Source of the DNA: JANMMJ01 sp964543235
GTDB taxonomy: Bacteria; Pseudomonadota; Alphaproteobacteria; Rhizobiales; Aestuariivirgaceae
NCBI GenBank assembly: GCA_964543235.1
Contig: CAZIXE010000002.1
Location: 54,916 to 118,915, forward strand
Direction: 5' to 3'
DNA: 64,000 nt
The position numbers and the translations under genes are program-made. Shown in pieces: positions 1-8,922 of the stretch. The notes beneath the pieces were generated by a model. The model had not been told where the DNA came from, made no database searches, and saw only the letters and a list, made by a program, of their open reading frames with translations. Numbering within the stretch: the stretch's first letter is position 1; every line of letters begins with the position of its first letter.

Positions 1-989
1 CGAACCGGCAGCCCGAGACTTCCGCCGACTTCACCGGCCATGTTGCGGGCCACCGACCCGTCGCCCAGGAAGATCAGGCCACGGCGCTTGATCTCTGAAA
101 GGATCGGCTTCAGCGGCTGCGGTTCCGACAGAAGCCTGGCGCCCATGTAGTTGACGATTCCCGTATAACCCGCGAACCGGCCCATGTGCCAGGCCAGGGC
201 ATCGAGGTTGCTGTTGACATCGGCATCGGCGAGGATCGTCTTCGGTCCCGGATTGACCGCCGGATAGCCGAAGGGCTCCATGGGCAGCTGCAGCATGACT
301 TCGTGTCCGCCGGCCCGGGCCTTGTTGACCTGGGCCTGCAGATCATCGCCATAGGGCGCGAAGGCAAAGGTGATCTCGCCTGGCAATTCAGCAATGGCCT
401 GGCGGGTGAGGTCGCTGTTGAGGCCCATGCCGCCCAGCACGATGGCGATCTTGGGGGCATCGCCCAGCATCGACTGTTGCGAAGCCTTGCGCGCATAGAC
501 GGCAGAAGGTTTCTTGTTGTTGGCGCCGACCTTGGGCAGGATGCCGTAGGGCCCCTGTTCCGATACAGCGGCGATGGGGGCCGGCGGCAGTGAGCGCCGT
601 GGCGCGACGATGATTGCCGAATCGGTTTCGACCACGTCCTGCGCCCTGGGCCTGACGATCTTGATGTCGGGTTCTTCCCCGATGTCGGGTATGGGTTCGT
701 CATCGCCGATCGGCTCGGCTGCTTCGACCGCGACAGGCTGCTCCGCCTCCGCCTGGTCCGGCGCCTTGCTGACCGAGCCTGTCGTCATTTCCTGGGCGGG
801 CGGCACCGCCATGACCAGCACCGGCTCACCGGCGAAGGGATACGGCGTGCGGATGGCCCAGACCGTGACGCTCACCATCCCCGCCAGCAACAGGACCGCG
901 GCAACCGGCAAGAGCCCCGGCCTCCTGAGCCACAGCCTCTCCCAAAAGCTTCGCCGCTTCAGGGGCTTACGGAGTTCATTCGCAAACAT
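1..989 (-). CDS. Divergent polysaccharide deacetylase family protein (3' end outside window)
   Basis: The open frame runs from an ATG at 989 off the left edge, so the C-terminus is missing. The first 25 residues are basic, followed by a hydrophobic segment at about residues 26-46 (signal anchor). A Pro/Glu-rich linker of roughly 100 residues comes next. From about residue 180 the protein carries the KIAIVLGGMG and LPMEPFGYP stretches typical of the divergent polysaccharide deacetylase family (DUF610). These are periplasmic NodB-fold proteins of proteobacteria, usually found near cell-wall genes. The substrate is unknown. It lies 71 bp downstream of the HemY-like gene on the same strand and could share its transcript. 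Family call is good; enzymatic activity is not shown by the sequence. Confidence 0.8.
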   Translation of the reverse strand, partial: MFANELRKPLKRRSFWERLWLRRPGLLPVAAVLLLAGMVSVTVWAIRTPYPFAGEPVLVMAVPPAQEMTTGSVSKAPDQAEAEQPVAVEAAEPIGDDEPIPDIGEEPDIKIVRPRAQDVVETDSAIIVAPRRSLPPAPIAAVSEQGPYGILPKVGANNKKPSAVYARKASQQSMLGDAPKIAIVLGGMGLNSDLTRQAIAELPGEITFAFAPYGDDLQAQVNKARAGGHEVMLQLPMEPFGYPAVNPGPKTILADADVNSNLDALAWHMGRFAGYTGIVNYMGARLLSEPQPLKPILSEIKRRGLIFLGDGSVARNMAGEVGGSLGLPV

Positions 990-1060
990 GACGCGTCTGT
1001 CAGACCGGCGGATTGATTCTTGAACCCGCGATTCTGAACCGGAATCCGTTAACGCATTGT

Positions 1061-2521
1061 TTACCGTAAGGCCACCGGTTCGGCATCGTCGCCGCCAAGG
1101 CCCGGGTCATCCGGCGGTCGCACCGGCTCGACCTTGCGAGGTTTTTCGACCCTCACGGGCTTGGCAGGAGGCGCGACCGGCTCGGGTGCCGATTCGGGTT
1201 CCGTCGCCGCTTCCACGGCGGCCGGCCCGGCATGAGTCAGCGCGTCATACGGTGTCTTCCACACCGCAATGGCCACTTCGCCGCTGACCGGGGATACCGC
1301 GCTCCAACGCGGGCTTGCCACGCCATCGATGACCCACAGCGGGGCCGGCGGGGCATGGATCGCCCGTGCCAGCCATTCACGCGCCCGGCCCTTGTCGCCG
1401 GTCTCGCCGTCTTCGAGATCGGCCATCAGCGCACACACCCGCGCCTCCGGCTGCTCCGCAATGTAAGGCGCCAGCGAACTGCGCGCCTCGGCCCATTCCC
1501 TGGCGGCGATCGCCGCTCGTGCCAGCGCCAGCTTGCCTTCAAGGCCGCCATCGTGATTGGCCACCAGTTCGCGGATGCGTGCCAGCCGCTCACGTGGGCC
1601 ATCGCCCAGCCTGGCATAGGCCCACGCCTCCGCGAGGTCGGGATGGGGCGCCAGTGCCCAGGTCTTGCGCAGGACCCGGAATACCTTGCGTGGTGATCCC
1701 TGCTGCGCATAGCTGCGTGCCGCCACCACCGCGGCAGGCACCAGCGCCGGGTCGAGCTGATGCGCCTTAAGTGCCAGGTTGAGCGCCTGCTCGCGCTTGC
1801 TGGTTTCAAGCTCCAGCGCTTCGGCGGCATAGAGTGCCGCGCGCTTGCGCTCGGCGAGTTGCGCATCGACCAATCCTGACCGGCGCTGCTGTTCGAGGGT
1901 GAGCGAGGCCGCCGTCCAGTCCTTGGCGGCGAGCTGCGCCTGCAGCATTGCCGTCGACGCCCAGGCCAGCGACGGGTTCTTCTGCAGCGCCCGTTCGGCA
2001 AGTTCGCGCGCCTTGGCCATGTCGCCGGCCTGCCGCGCCTCGACGAACAGGCCGCGCAGCCCCAGCGCCTCCGTGTCGGGTGATGAAAGCATGGCCTCGA
2101 AGGCGGACTTGACGGCGCCGCGGTCGCCCCTGAGCTGCGCCGCCTGCGCTTCCAGCAGCCTGACCAGCGGTTCGTCCTTCAGCGATTTCGCCGCGATCTG
2201 CGCGTGCCGCCGGGCCGCGGCACCATCTCCGGCGCCTGCCGCGATGATGCCGCGCGACAGCGATTCATAGCCCTTGCGGTGACGCCGGAAGCGGACATAT
2301 TCGCCCACCGCCTTCGGCGAGCGGAACAGCCGCCGGACGAACTGGTAGGCAAACCACAGTGCGGCCACGGCGAGCAGCACCACGGCCACAGCGAAGAGCA
2401 GTGGCGTTTCGATTTCGCGCCCCAGCCAGCGCACTGTGACGAGGCCGGGCCGATCGACCAGCCATGCAAATGCGGCTGCTGCCGCCGCCAGCAACCCGAG
2501 CCGCCAGACGAACCGGATCAT
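1061..2521 (-). CDS. HemY N-terminal domain / TPR inner-membrane protein
   Basis: 486 aa. The ATG at 2521 overlaps the stop of the upstream mitofilin-like gene by four bases (ATGA), which decides the start. Two transmembrane segments (about residues 5-22 and 40-62) precede a long Ala/Leu-rich helical region with TPR-like repeats and a Pro/Lys/Glu-rich tail. This is the proteobacterial HemY_N family that follows hemC-hemD. It is not the protoporphyrinogen oxidase also called HemY, because no FAD-binding motif is present. Its role in tetrapyrrole metabolism or envelope organisation is unresolved; the conserved neighbourhood with hemC and hemD is the main functional hint. Confidence 0.88.
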   Translation of the reverse strand: MIRFVWRLGLLAAAAAAFAWLVDRPGLVTVRWLGREIETPLLFAVAVVLLAVAALWFAYQFVRRLFRSPKAVGEYVRFRRHRKGYESLSRGIIAAGAGDGAAARRHAQIAAKSLKDEPLVRLLEAQAAQLRGDRGAVKSAFEAMLSSPDTEALGLRGLFVEARQAGDMAKARELAERALQKNPSLAWASTAMLQAQLAAKDWTAASLTLEQQRRSGLVDAQLAERKRAALYAAEALELETSKREQALNLALKAHQLDPALVPAAVVAARSYAQQGSPRKVFRVLRKTWALAPHPDLAEAWAYARLGDGPRERLARIRELVANHDGGLEGKLALARAAIAAREWAEARSSLAPYIAEQPEARVCALMADLEDGETGDKGRAREWLARAIHAPPAPLWVIDGVASPRWSAVSPVSGEVAIAVWKTPYDALTHAGPAAVEAATEPESAPEPVAPPAKPVRVEKPRKVEPVRPPDDPGLGGDDAEPVALR

Positions 2522-3756
2522 GGAGCGCCGCCGATCGCCGCAATCTGCCTCAGCACCGCTGCAGACAGTGCCTCCGTTGCGGAATCGGCGTCGATTCGCG
2601 CCTGCACCCGCTCGCGCCACACCCTGAGCCCGTCAGGCATGGGGCCCTCGCCGGCGGCGAGCGCCAGCGCTTCGCGCAGATTGCCGTCTGCCGCCGCCGC
2701 CGATGCCTTCAGCGCAACATCGCTCCAGTCCGTCTCGCCGATGTTCCGGATCTTGACGACACTGCCCAGGACTCCGAGCACGGTGCTCCAGTAGCTTCCA
2801 TCGGCCTCCGCCGCAGGGGGTGGTGCAGGCGGCGTCAGCGTCTCGGCAAGCCTTGCGGCCTCCTCGGCGAGCATAGCCGGCGACGGCACGCCATGCGCCG
2901 CAAGCCGCTCCAGAACCTCGAGACCTGGCGCTGCCGGCACCAGATTGGCAATCCTCTGCATTTCATCGGCAAACGGTGTTCCAGCTGCGATCTTGGCCTT
3001 GAGATCGGCCAGCGCCTGCGACAACAGCGTCGCCACCTCTGCGCCCCCTGTGCCTCCTCTGGCCTTGAGATCGGCGACATCCTTCTCGATCGTTTCCACC
3101 CGCGCCCGCAATTCGCCGAGCGCCGCCGTATCAACGACGCGGGCCTGCCCGTTCTCTGCAGCAGGCTGTGCCGCCAGGACCGCTTTCAGCGCATCGATCG
3201 CCTGCTGCGTGGCCGCTGTCCGCGCTTCCAGCGTCGCGAGAGCCTCGGCCTGGCCGCGCGCAGCCTCCTGCGCCACCGCGGCATTCTGAAGCGCTGTATC
3301 GGCAGCTGCCTGTGCCGCCTTGATCGTTTCATCAATTCCGCCAGAGCTGGCCTTCAGCGCGTCAACCGCCGTGCCAATCCCGCGCAGTTGCTCGCTGAGC
3401 GTCTTGTTTTCAGCTTCCAGAGTGGCGAGCCTGGCGGCCATCGCCGTCATCTCGTCGCTCGGCCAGAAGCGCGCCCCATAGGACTTGTAGGCCCAGGCTC
3501 CGCCGATTGCGGCGAGCGCCACCAGGGCAACTGCACCCCACAGCCGTGCCGGAGACCGCGCCGCGGCGGGCGCTGCCGCAGGCGGCGGCGACGCGGGCCC
3601 GGCTGCCGCCTCCTGCCCCGCCTCGCTGCCTGAAGCGGATTCGGAGGCCGCCGCCGCCGGCTCGTCCATATCCTCGACTTCTTCAGCCTTCAGGTCGATC
3701 ACCGGTGCCTTCGGATCGACATCCGCTTCGAGTTCCGGCTTGTGCTTCTTCGCCAT
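2518..3756 (-). CDS. Mitofilin/Mic60-like inner-membrane protein (COG4223)
   Basis: 412 aa from the ATG at 3756; a GAGG motif lies about nine bases upstream. An upstream in-frame TTG at 3774 is less likely. An acidic and Ala/Pro-rich N-terminus (1-70) is followed by one transmembrane helix at about 72-90. A long coiled-coil (about 105-240) and a helical C-terminal domain resembling the mitofilin signature follow. Alphaproteobacterial Mic60 homologues are encoded next to heme genes and, by established work on the family, deform membranes as mitochondrial Mic60 does at cristae junctions. Here it sits between hemD and HemY. Expected to be anchored in the inner membrane with the coiled-coil in the periplasm. 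Confidence 0.85.
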   Translation of the reverse strand: MAKKHKPELEADVDPKAPVIDLKAEEVEDMDEPAAAASESASGSEAGQEAAAGPASPPPAAAPAAARSPARLWGAVALVALAAIGGAWAYKSYGARFWPSDEMTAMAARLATLEAENKTLSEQLRGIGTAVDALKASSGGIDETIKAAQAAADTALQNAAVAQEAARGQAEALATLEARTAATQQAIDALKAVLAAQPAAENGQARVVDTAALGELRARVETIEKDVADLKARGGTGGAEVATLLSQALADLKAKIAAGTPFADEMQRIANLVPAAPGLEVLERLAAHGVPSPAMLAEEAARLAETLTPPAPPPAAEADGSYWSTVLGVLGSVVKIRNIGETDWSDVALKASAAAADGNLREALALAAGEGPMPDGLRVWRERVQARIDADSATEALSAAVLRQIAAIGGAP

Positions 3757-3795
3757 TGCGGCTTCCCTCGCCAATCGGGGCGCTTTTGCCAGCCG

Positions 3796-4509
3796 TCAGC
3801 GGCCGGGGTCAAGTAAACGCAACAGCGCTTCCTCGTTGGGCTGCGCCGCCACGATCGTGAGATAGTCCTTGCCAAGTGCCGCGGCAACATTCTGTGACAG
3901 GCAGTAGTGGCGCAGCAGTTGGGCCTCGTGTGTGAGACCGCCGGCGGCGACGCAGCTGCTCCACAGACGCGCCGAACGCGGCGAATAGAGCAGAACGCCC
4001 TCAGCCGTACCATCCCGGAGTGCCGCCGCTGCCGCCGCCGATAGCGCCTCGGCCGGAACCGCGTCATAAAGCACCACGCGCTCTGCCGTCAGGCCGCGCG
4101 CGGCCAGCGCACCGGCAAGATCACCGGCGGTTTGGGCCCCGGAGAGATAAAGCACCGCCCCCCGCGCCGGTTGACACTTTGCGGCGATGGTCTCGGCAAG
4201 CTGGGTGATATCGCCGGCGCCTGCGACGACATGGTGGAAGCCCGCCATTTCAGCGGCGCGGGCCGACTGTTCGCCGACCGTGAAGCACGGCAGGTCGCGA
4301 AGCTGCGCGAACGCCGGATGCCGCGCCACCGCGCGGGCCGCATTGGCGCTGGACAGCGCCACCGCCTGGACGCCCGTCGCCGCAATTGCCTGCGGCGCGC
4401 GCATGGCAATCGTCATGACCGGCGAGACGATCGCTTCATGACCGAGCACCAGAAGCCTTGCCTCGAGCCGGACAGCATCGTCGGCAGGCCGCGTGACGAT
4501 GAGACGCAT
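3796..4509 (-). CDS. hemD: Uroporphyrinogen-III synthase
   Basis: 237 aa, the usual length of HemD. It cyclises hydroxymethylbilane with inversion of ring D to uroporphyrinogen III, the common precursor of heme, siroheme and cobalamin. The N-terminus MRLIVTRPADDA and the C-terminal SPRSARLW segment are typical, although HemD is poorly conserved overall. The start codon overlaps the hemC stop by one base (TGATG), implying translational coupling with the preceding enzyme. It is followed by the mitofilin-like gene after 39 bp. Confidence 0.93.
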   Translation of the reverse strand: MRLIVTRPADDAVRLEARLLVLGHEAIVSPVMTIAMRAPQAIAATGVQAVALSSANAARAVARHPAFAQLRDLPCFTVGEQSARAAEMAGFHHVVAGAGDITQLAETIAAKCQPARGAVLYLSGAQTAGDLAGALAARGLTAERVVLYDAVPAEALSAAAAAALRDGTAEGVLLYSPRSARLWSSCVAAGGLTHEAQLLRHYCLSQNVAAALGKDYLTIVAAQPNEEALLRLLDPGR

Positions 4510-5423
4510 CAGCGGGCGATCAGCGCGCCACCGCGGGCCTTCACCTCGAGGCCCGCCTCGCGTCCCAGACGTTCGGCATCGGCGAGGCCGCCCGACCGCG
4601 TCGCCTCGAAGCAGTGGCTGCCATCGGGCGTCAGGGACTGGCCGCGGAATGACAGCTGGCCCGCCACGAGTGTCGCATGGCCTGCCAGCGGCGTGCGGCA
4701 GGAGCCGTCAAGGGCGGCCAGAAATGCCCGCTCGCAGGCAATTGCAATGGCCGTATCGGCGTGATTGAGTGGCGCCAGCAGGTCCCTGACCCGCTCGTTC
4801 CGCGCATTGATCTCGAGGCCGATGGCACCCTGTGCCACCGCCGGCAGCATCTGTTCAATGGGGATCGCCGCGGTGATTCTGTCGGCGAGTCCGAGCCGGT
4901 TAAGTCCCGCGCAGGCCAGAAACGTCGCCTGCGCCACGCCCTCTTCGAGCTTCCGCAGCCGGGTTTCGACATTGCCGCGGAATTGCACTGTCGACACATC
5001 GGGTCTCATGCGCCTGAGCTGCGCCGTCCGCCTGACCGACGATGAACCGACCACGGCCCCGCGCGGCAACGCCTCGATCGACGCAGCGACCGGACTCACA
5101 AACGCATCGCGGGCATCTTCGCGCGGCAGCAGTGCTGCAATGGCAAGGCCGTCGGGCAGCATCGCCGGCATGTCCTTCATCGAATGCACGGCGAGGTCGA
5201 TGCTGCCGTCCAGCAGCGCCTCCTCGATCTCCTTCGTGAACAGCCCCTTGCCGCCGATCTCCAGCAGCGGCCGGTCGCGCACCCGGTCGCCGGTCGTCAC
5301 GATGGTCACGATTTCGATGTCCTCGTCGCCGTAGCCATGCGCGGCTATCAGCCGGTCGCGGGTCTCATGGGCCTGGGCGAGGGCGAGCCGTGAGCCACGC
5401 GTGCCGATGCGGAGTTTGGGCAT
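4509..5423 (-). CDS. hemC: Hydroxymethylbilane synthase (porphobilinogen deaminase)
   Basis: 304 aa from the ATG at 5423 (MPKLRIGTRGS, the family's usual N-terminus); the longer upstream frame is spurious. The enzyme polymerises four porphobilinogens into hydroxymethylbilane on a dipyrromethane cofactor. The VVGSSSVRRTAQL and RGNVETRLRKL motifs bind cofactor and substrate, and the cofactor-attachment Cys lies in the C-terminal DGSCRTPLAGHA motif. First gene of hemC-hemD-mitofilin-HemY, divergent from tsaD with 78 bp between the starts; promoters for both directions should lie there. Confidence 0.97.
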   Translation of the reverse strand: MPKLRIGTRGSRLALAQAHETRDRLIAAHGYGDEDIEIVTIVTTGDRVRDRPLLEIGGKGLFTKEIEEALLDGSIDLAVHSMKDMPAMLPDGLAIAALLPREDARDAFVSPVAASIEALPRGAVVGSSSVRRTAQLRRMRPDVSTVQFRGNVETRLRKLEEGVAQATFLACAGLNRLGLADRITAAIPIEQMLPAVAQGAIGLEINARNERVRDLLAPLNHADTAIAIACERAFLAALDGSCRTPLAGHATLVAGQLSFRGQSLTPDGSHCFEATRSGGLADAERLGREAGLEVKARGGALIAR

Positions 5424-5501
5424 TTGCAAGAGACGTGAACCCAATGCTAGACGCTTCCGCGTTCCTTCTAGCCCCTCGTACGGAGAAGTCCACACTCATC
5501 C

Positions 5502-6596
5502 ATGGCCGCATCCAGCCTCACCATCCTCGGCATCGAAACCTCCTGTGACGAGACGGCGGCAGCGGTGGTGCGCCGTCATGCCGACGGCAGCGGCGAAATC
5601 CTGTCGAACGTGGTGTTGTCGCAGCTTGAGGAACATGCACCCTTCGGCGGCGTGGTGCCGGAGGTTGCAGCGCGCGCCCACGTCGAGCATCTCGACCGCC
5701 TTGTCGACGGGGCTTTGCGGCAGGCTGGCGTCACGCTTGCCGCGGTGGACGCAATCGCTGCCACGGCGGGTCCGGGCCTGATCGGCGGCCTGCTCGTCGG
5801 ACTCACCATGGCCAAGGGCATGGCGCTCGCCCTGGGCAAGCCGCTTCTCGCCGTCAACCATCTCGAAGCCCATGCACTGACACCTCGTCTGCTGGGAAGC
5901 CTGGACTTTCCCTATCTCCTCCTCCTCATTTCGGGCGGTCATACGCAGTTCCAGCTGGTCGAGGGCGTTGGCCGCTACCATCGCCTCGGAACCACCATCG
6001 ACGACGCCATCGGCGAAGCCTTCGACAAGACGGCCAAGCTTTTGGGGCTGGGCTATCCGGGCGGACCGGAAGTCGAGGCCCGCGCCCGCCGCGGCAATCC
6101 GGCCCGCTTCGACTTTCCGCTCCCCCTGAAAGGCCGCCCCGACTGCAATTTCTCGTTCTCCGGCCTCAAGACCGCGGTCCGCGAAACCGTCAAGGATCTC
6201 GGCGATCTGTCCGAGCAGGACATCGCCGACATCTGTGCCTCCTTCGAACGTGCCATCGCCGGTACCATGCGCGACCGCCTCGCCGCCGCCTTCCGCCTGT
6301 TTCGCGAGCGCTGCCCGGCCGCCGCGGCGCCAACCCTCGTCGTCGCCGGTGGTGTTGCCGCCAACGCCATGCTGCGCCGCGTATTCGACGACATGAGCGG
6401 CGAGCACGGTTTTGCCCTCGCGATACCGCCAGCCCATCTGTGTACGGACAATGCCGCCATGGTTGCCTGGGCAGGTGCCGAGCGGCTGGTGCTCGGTCAC
6501 AGTGACGGCCTGGCGGCCGCGGCCCGCCCGCGCTGGCCGCTCGACACCGCATCTGCGCCGGCCTATGGCGCAGGCCGCCTGGGTGCCAAGGCGTGA
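5502..6596 (+). CDS. tsaD: tRNA N6-threonylcarbamoyladenosine transferase TsaD
   Basis: 364 aa. It transfers the threonylcarbamoyl group from TC-AMP to A37 of ANN-decoding tRNAs, working with TsaB and TsaE (not in this window). The ASKHA fold is recognisable: GIETSCDETAAAVV at the N-terminus, the metal-binding NHLEAHALTPRL segment, LLLISGGHTQF, and AGGVAANAMLR with CTDNAAM near the C-terminus. It starts an operon: its stop overlaps the GTG of gpsA (GTGA). The tsaD-gpsA-YciI-EVE order divergent from hemC is common in Rhizobiales. Confidence 0.97.
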   Translation: MAASSLTILGIETSCDETAAAVVRRHADGSGEILSNVVLSQLEEHAPFGGVVPEVAARAHVEHLDRLVDGALRQAGVTLAAVDAIAATAGPGLIGGLLVGLTMAKGMALALGKPLLAVNHLEAHALTPRLLGSLDFPYLLLLISGGHTQFQLVEGVGRYHRLGTTIDDAIGEAFDKTAKLLGLGYPGGPEVEARARRGNPARFDFPLPLKGRPDCNFSFSGLKTAVRETVKDLGDLSEQDIADICASFERAIAGTMRDRLAAAFRLFRERCPAAAAPTLVVAGGVAANAMLRRVFDDMSGEHGFALAIPPAHLCTDNAAMVAWAGAERLVLGHSDGLAAAARPRWPLDTASAPAYGAGRLGAKA

Positions 6597-7516
6597 CGGA
6601 ACCGATCGGCATTGCCGGCGAAGGTGCCTGGGGCCGGGCGCTGGCCCATGTCGCCGCCCGCGCCGGGCAGAGTGTCGTGTCCTGGGCAAGAGACCGTGAT
6701 CCCGGCATCCTGGCAGGCAGCAAAGTCATTGTTCTCGCTGTGCCGGCGCAGGCATGCCGGGAGGTTCTGCGCTGCCTCGCACCGGTGCTGTCGCGCGGCC
6801 TTCCGCTCATTATTGCCGCCAAGGGCATCGAGCAGACGACCGGCCGCTTCATGCATGAGGTTGCCGATGAGGAAGCTCCCAAGTGCAGCGCCATGGTCCT
6901 GTCGGGGCCGAGCTTTGCCGCCGACGTCATGCGCGACCTTCCCACCGCCGTGACACTTGCCGGCCCGACCCTTGCCGAAGCCGCGCGCATCGCCGGATGG
7001 TTCGCGGGGCCGGCTTTTCGGGTTTACGCTTCCGACGACGTCAGGGGCGTCGAGATCGGCGGCGCGCTCAAGAACGTCCTGGCCATCGCCTGCGGCATCT
7101 CCGATGGCCGCGGCCTCGGCGACAGCGCCAGGGCGGCGCTCACCACCCGCGGCTTTGCCGAGCTGATGCGCTTCGGCAGGAAGCTTGGCGCGCAACCTGA
7201 CACCCTCACCGGTCTCTCGGGCCTCGGCGATCTGCTCCTGACCTGTTCCAGCCGCCAGTCACGCAACTATGGCTTTGGCTTTGCCATCGGCCGGGGGTCG
7301 AGCCCGGCGCAGGCGCGCGCCACCATCACCGGCGTCATTGAAGGCGCCCACACCGCTTCCATCGCCGCCGCCCTCGCGGGCCGGCATGGCATCGACATGC
7401 CGATCGTCCGGGCCGTCCATGCCATTATTGACGAGGGCGCTGCGCCGGGCGATGAGATTTCCCGCCTCATGCAAAGGCCGCTGCGGCCCGAATTCGCCGG
7501 CCGGGAGGAGACCTGA
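6593..7516 (+). CDS. gpsA: Glycerol-3-phosphate dehydrogenase [NAD(P)+], unusually compact
   Basis: 307 aa with a GTG start overlapping the tsaD stop by four bases. It reduces dihydroxyacetone phosphate to sn-glycerol-3-phosphate for phospholipid synthesis. The Rossmann motif reads GIAGEGAWGRALA (Glu where Ala is usual). The catalytic-lysine region EIGGALKNVLAIACGISDG and GLSGLGDLLLTC are intact. The segment between the first nucleotide-binding strand (VVSWARDRD) and the next strand (KVIVLAVPAQ) is about 25-30 residues shorter than in typical GpsA, which runs 325-340 residues. The stop overlaps the next start by one base (TGATG). Confidence 0.93.
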   Translation: MTEPIGIAGEGAWGRALAHVAARAGQSVVSWARDRDPGILAGSKVIVLAVPAQACREVLRCLAPVLSRGLPLIIAAKGIEQTTGRFMHEVADEEAPKCSAMVLSGPSFAADVMRDLPTAVTLAGPTLAEAARIAGWFAGPAFRVYASDDVRGVEIGGALKNVLAIACGISDGRGLGDSARAALTTRGFAELMRFGRKLGAQPDTLTGLSGLGDLLLTCSSRQSRNYGFGFAIGRGSSPAQARATITGVIEGAHTASIAAALAGRHGIDMPIVRAVHAIIDEGAAPGDEISRLMQRPLRPEFAGREET

Positions 7517-7803
7517 TGCTCTTTGCCCTGATCTGTACCGACAAGCCGGACAGTCTCGATCTGCGCATGCAGGTGCGGCCCGACCATCTCGCTTTTCTCG
7601 AAGGTTTGGGCACGGCCTTGAAGGCCGCCGGCCCCTTCACCGACGATGCTGGCCATCCGACCGGCTCACTGGTGATCATCGAGGCCGCCGACCGGACGGC
7701 GGCGATGGCCATCGCCGGCGCCGATCCCTATGGCAAGGCGGGCCTCTTTCAGTCGGTCGAGATCAGGCCGTGGAAGTGGCTGATCGGGAATCCGGAGACC
7801 TGA
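7516..7803 (+). CDS. YciI-like protein
   Basis: 95 aa. Small ferredoxin-like fold protein of the YciI/YCII family. The conserved His in the RPDHLAFLE segment and the DPYGKAGLF motif mark the putative active site. The physiological reaction of most YciI proteins is unknown; one relative in chloroaromatic catabolism acts as a dehalogenase. It is translationally coupled to gpsA and followed three bases later by the EVE-domain gene, so it belongs to the tsaD operon. Confidence 0.9.
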   Translation: MLFALICTDKPDSLDLRMQVRPDHLAFLEGLGTALKAAGPFTDDAGHPTGSLVIIEAADRTAAMAIAGADPYGKAGLFQSVEIRPWKWLIGNPET

Positions 7804-7806
7804 GCC

Positions 7807-8229
7807 ATGGCCTACTGGTTGTTCAAATCCGAGCCCGAAGTCTGGTCATGGCAACAGCAGAAGGCCAGGGGGGCGGCCGGCGAGGAATGGACTGGCGTGC
7901 GCAACTACCAGGCCCGCAACAACATGCGCGCCATGAAGCTGGGCGATCGCGGGTTCTTCTACCATTCGAATGAGGGCAAGGCGGTGGTCGGCATCGTCGA
8001 GGTCTGCAGGCTGGCCCATCCCGATTCGAGCACGGATGACCCGCGCTGGGAATGTGTCGACATTCGCGCCGTGGCCGATGTGCCAAGGCCGGTGAGCCTG
8101 GACACCATCAAGGCTGACCCGCGCCTCGCCGGCATGGTGCTGGTGAACAACTCCCGTCTGTCGGTTCAGCCCGTCACCGCCGCCGAGTGGAAGACGATCT
8201 GCGCGCTGGGCGGCGTGAAGAAGGCCTGA
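7807..8229 (+). CDS. EVE domain-containing protein
   Basis: 140 aa, a single EVE domain from end to end. Recognised by the start YWLFKSEP, then GVRNYQARNNMRAMKLGD and GFFYHSN. EVE belongs to the PUA/ASCH/YTH-like superfamily, whose members bind modified bases in RNA or DNA; human THYN1 reads modified cytosine in DNA. The ligand is unknown in most bacteria. Its stop overlaps the methyltransferase start by one base (TGATG). Confidence 0.92.
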   Translation: MAYWLFKSEPEVWSWQQQKARGAAGEEWTGVRNYQARNNMRAMKLGDRGFFYHSNEGKAVVGIVEVCRLAHPDSSTDDPRWECVDIRAVADVPRPVSLDTIKADPRLAGMVLVNNSRLSVQPVTAAEWKTICALGGVKKA

Positions 8230-8885
8230 TGCACGGCATCATCGACCGGAATGCCTTCATCCGCGCCAATACTTCCGTGATGGCGCCGCCGCTGGTGCCC
8301 GAAATCAGCCTGCATCTTGCCCATGAGGCCGTGCCCATCTGGCAGAAGACGGAGGAGCAGCTGGGTGAAATCGGCCTGCCGCCGCCCTTCTGGGCCTTTG
8401 CCTGGGCCGGCGGCCAGGCCCTTGCCCGCTACATCCTCGATCACCCGGAAAGCGTCCGCGGCAAGTCTGTCCTCGACCTTGCCTCGGGCTCGGGGCTCGT
8501 CGGCATCGCCGCCATGCTGGCGGGGGCCGCATCGGCACTGGCGGCGGACATTGACCGCTTCGCCGTCGCCGCCATTGCGATGAATGCAGCGTTGAACGGC
8601 GTAGCCATTGACACAACCGATGAAGACCTCCTGCGGCACGCCGCAGCCGGCGTCGACACCATTCTCGTGGGCGACCTCTTCTACGAGCAACTGCTTGCAG
8701 CCCGCGCGCATGCCTGGCTCGAGGCGGCGCACGCCCGTGGCGCGGCCGTGTTCATCGGCGATCCCGGCCGAGCCTATCTCCCGAGGCACGCGCTCGTGAA
8801 GCTCGCCGAATACCATGTGCCGGTCACCCGCGAGCTGGAAGACGCCGAGATCAAGCGAACGGCAGTGTGGACACTCAGGGCCTGA
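8229..8885 (+). CDS. Class I SAM-dependent methyltransferase (ETFB-lysine methyltransferase-like)
   Basis: 218 aa from the ATG at 8229, chosen because it overlaps the EVE stop. The SAM-binding motif is DLASGSGLVGIAA, with a later VGDLFYE. The N-terminal FIRANTSVMAPPLVPEI and PFWAFAWAGGQALARYIL segments match the METTL20/ETFBKMT group and PrmA relatives, which methylate protein lysines. A lysine-methyltransferase role, possibly on electron-transfer flavoprotein, is an inference from family. Last gene of the tsaD operon, convergent with rplS. Confidence 0.82.
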   Translation: MHGIIDRNAFIRANTSVMAPPLVPEISLHLAHEAVPIWQKTEEQLGEIGLPPPFWAFAWAGGQALARYILDHPESVRGKSVLDLASGSGLVGIAAMLAGAASALAADIDRFAVAAIAMNAALNGVAIDTTDEDLLRHAAAGVDTILVGDLFYEQLLAARAHAWLEAAHARGAAVFIGDPGRAYLPRHALVKLAEYHVPVTRELEDAEIKRTAVWTLRA

Positions 8886-8922
8886 CCGCCCTTAGCGCGA
8901 ACCACGCCTGGACTCGAAGCCG

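Noticed and set aside
1049..1063. Possible CtrA site near the polysaccharide deacetylase start
   Set aside because: Reads TTAA-N7-TTTA, so one half-site is imperfect; too common a pattern to claim.
5496..6689. 397-residue minus-strand open frame opposite tsaD
   Set aside because: tsaD motifs are unambiguous on the plus strand; the antisense frame has no recognisable domain.
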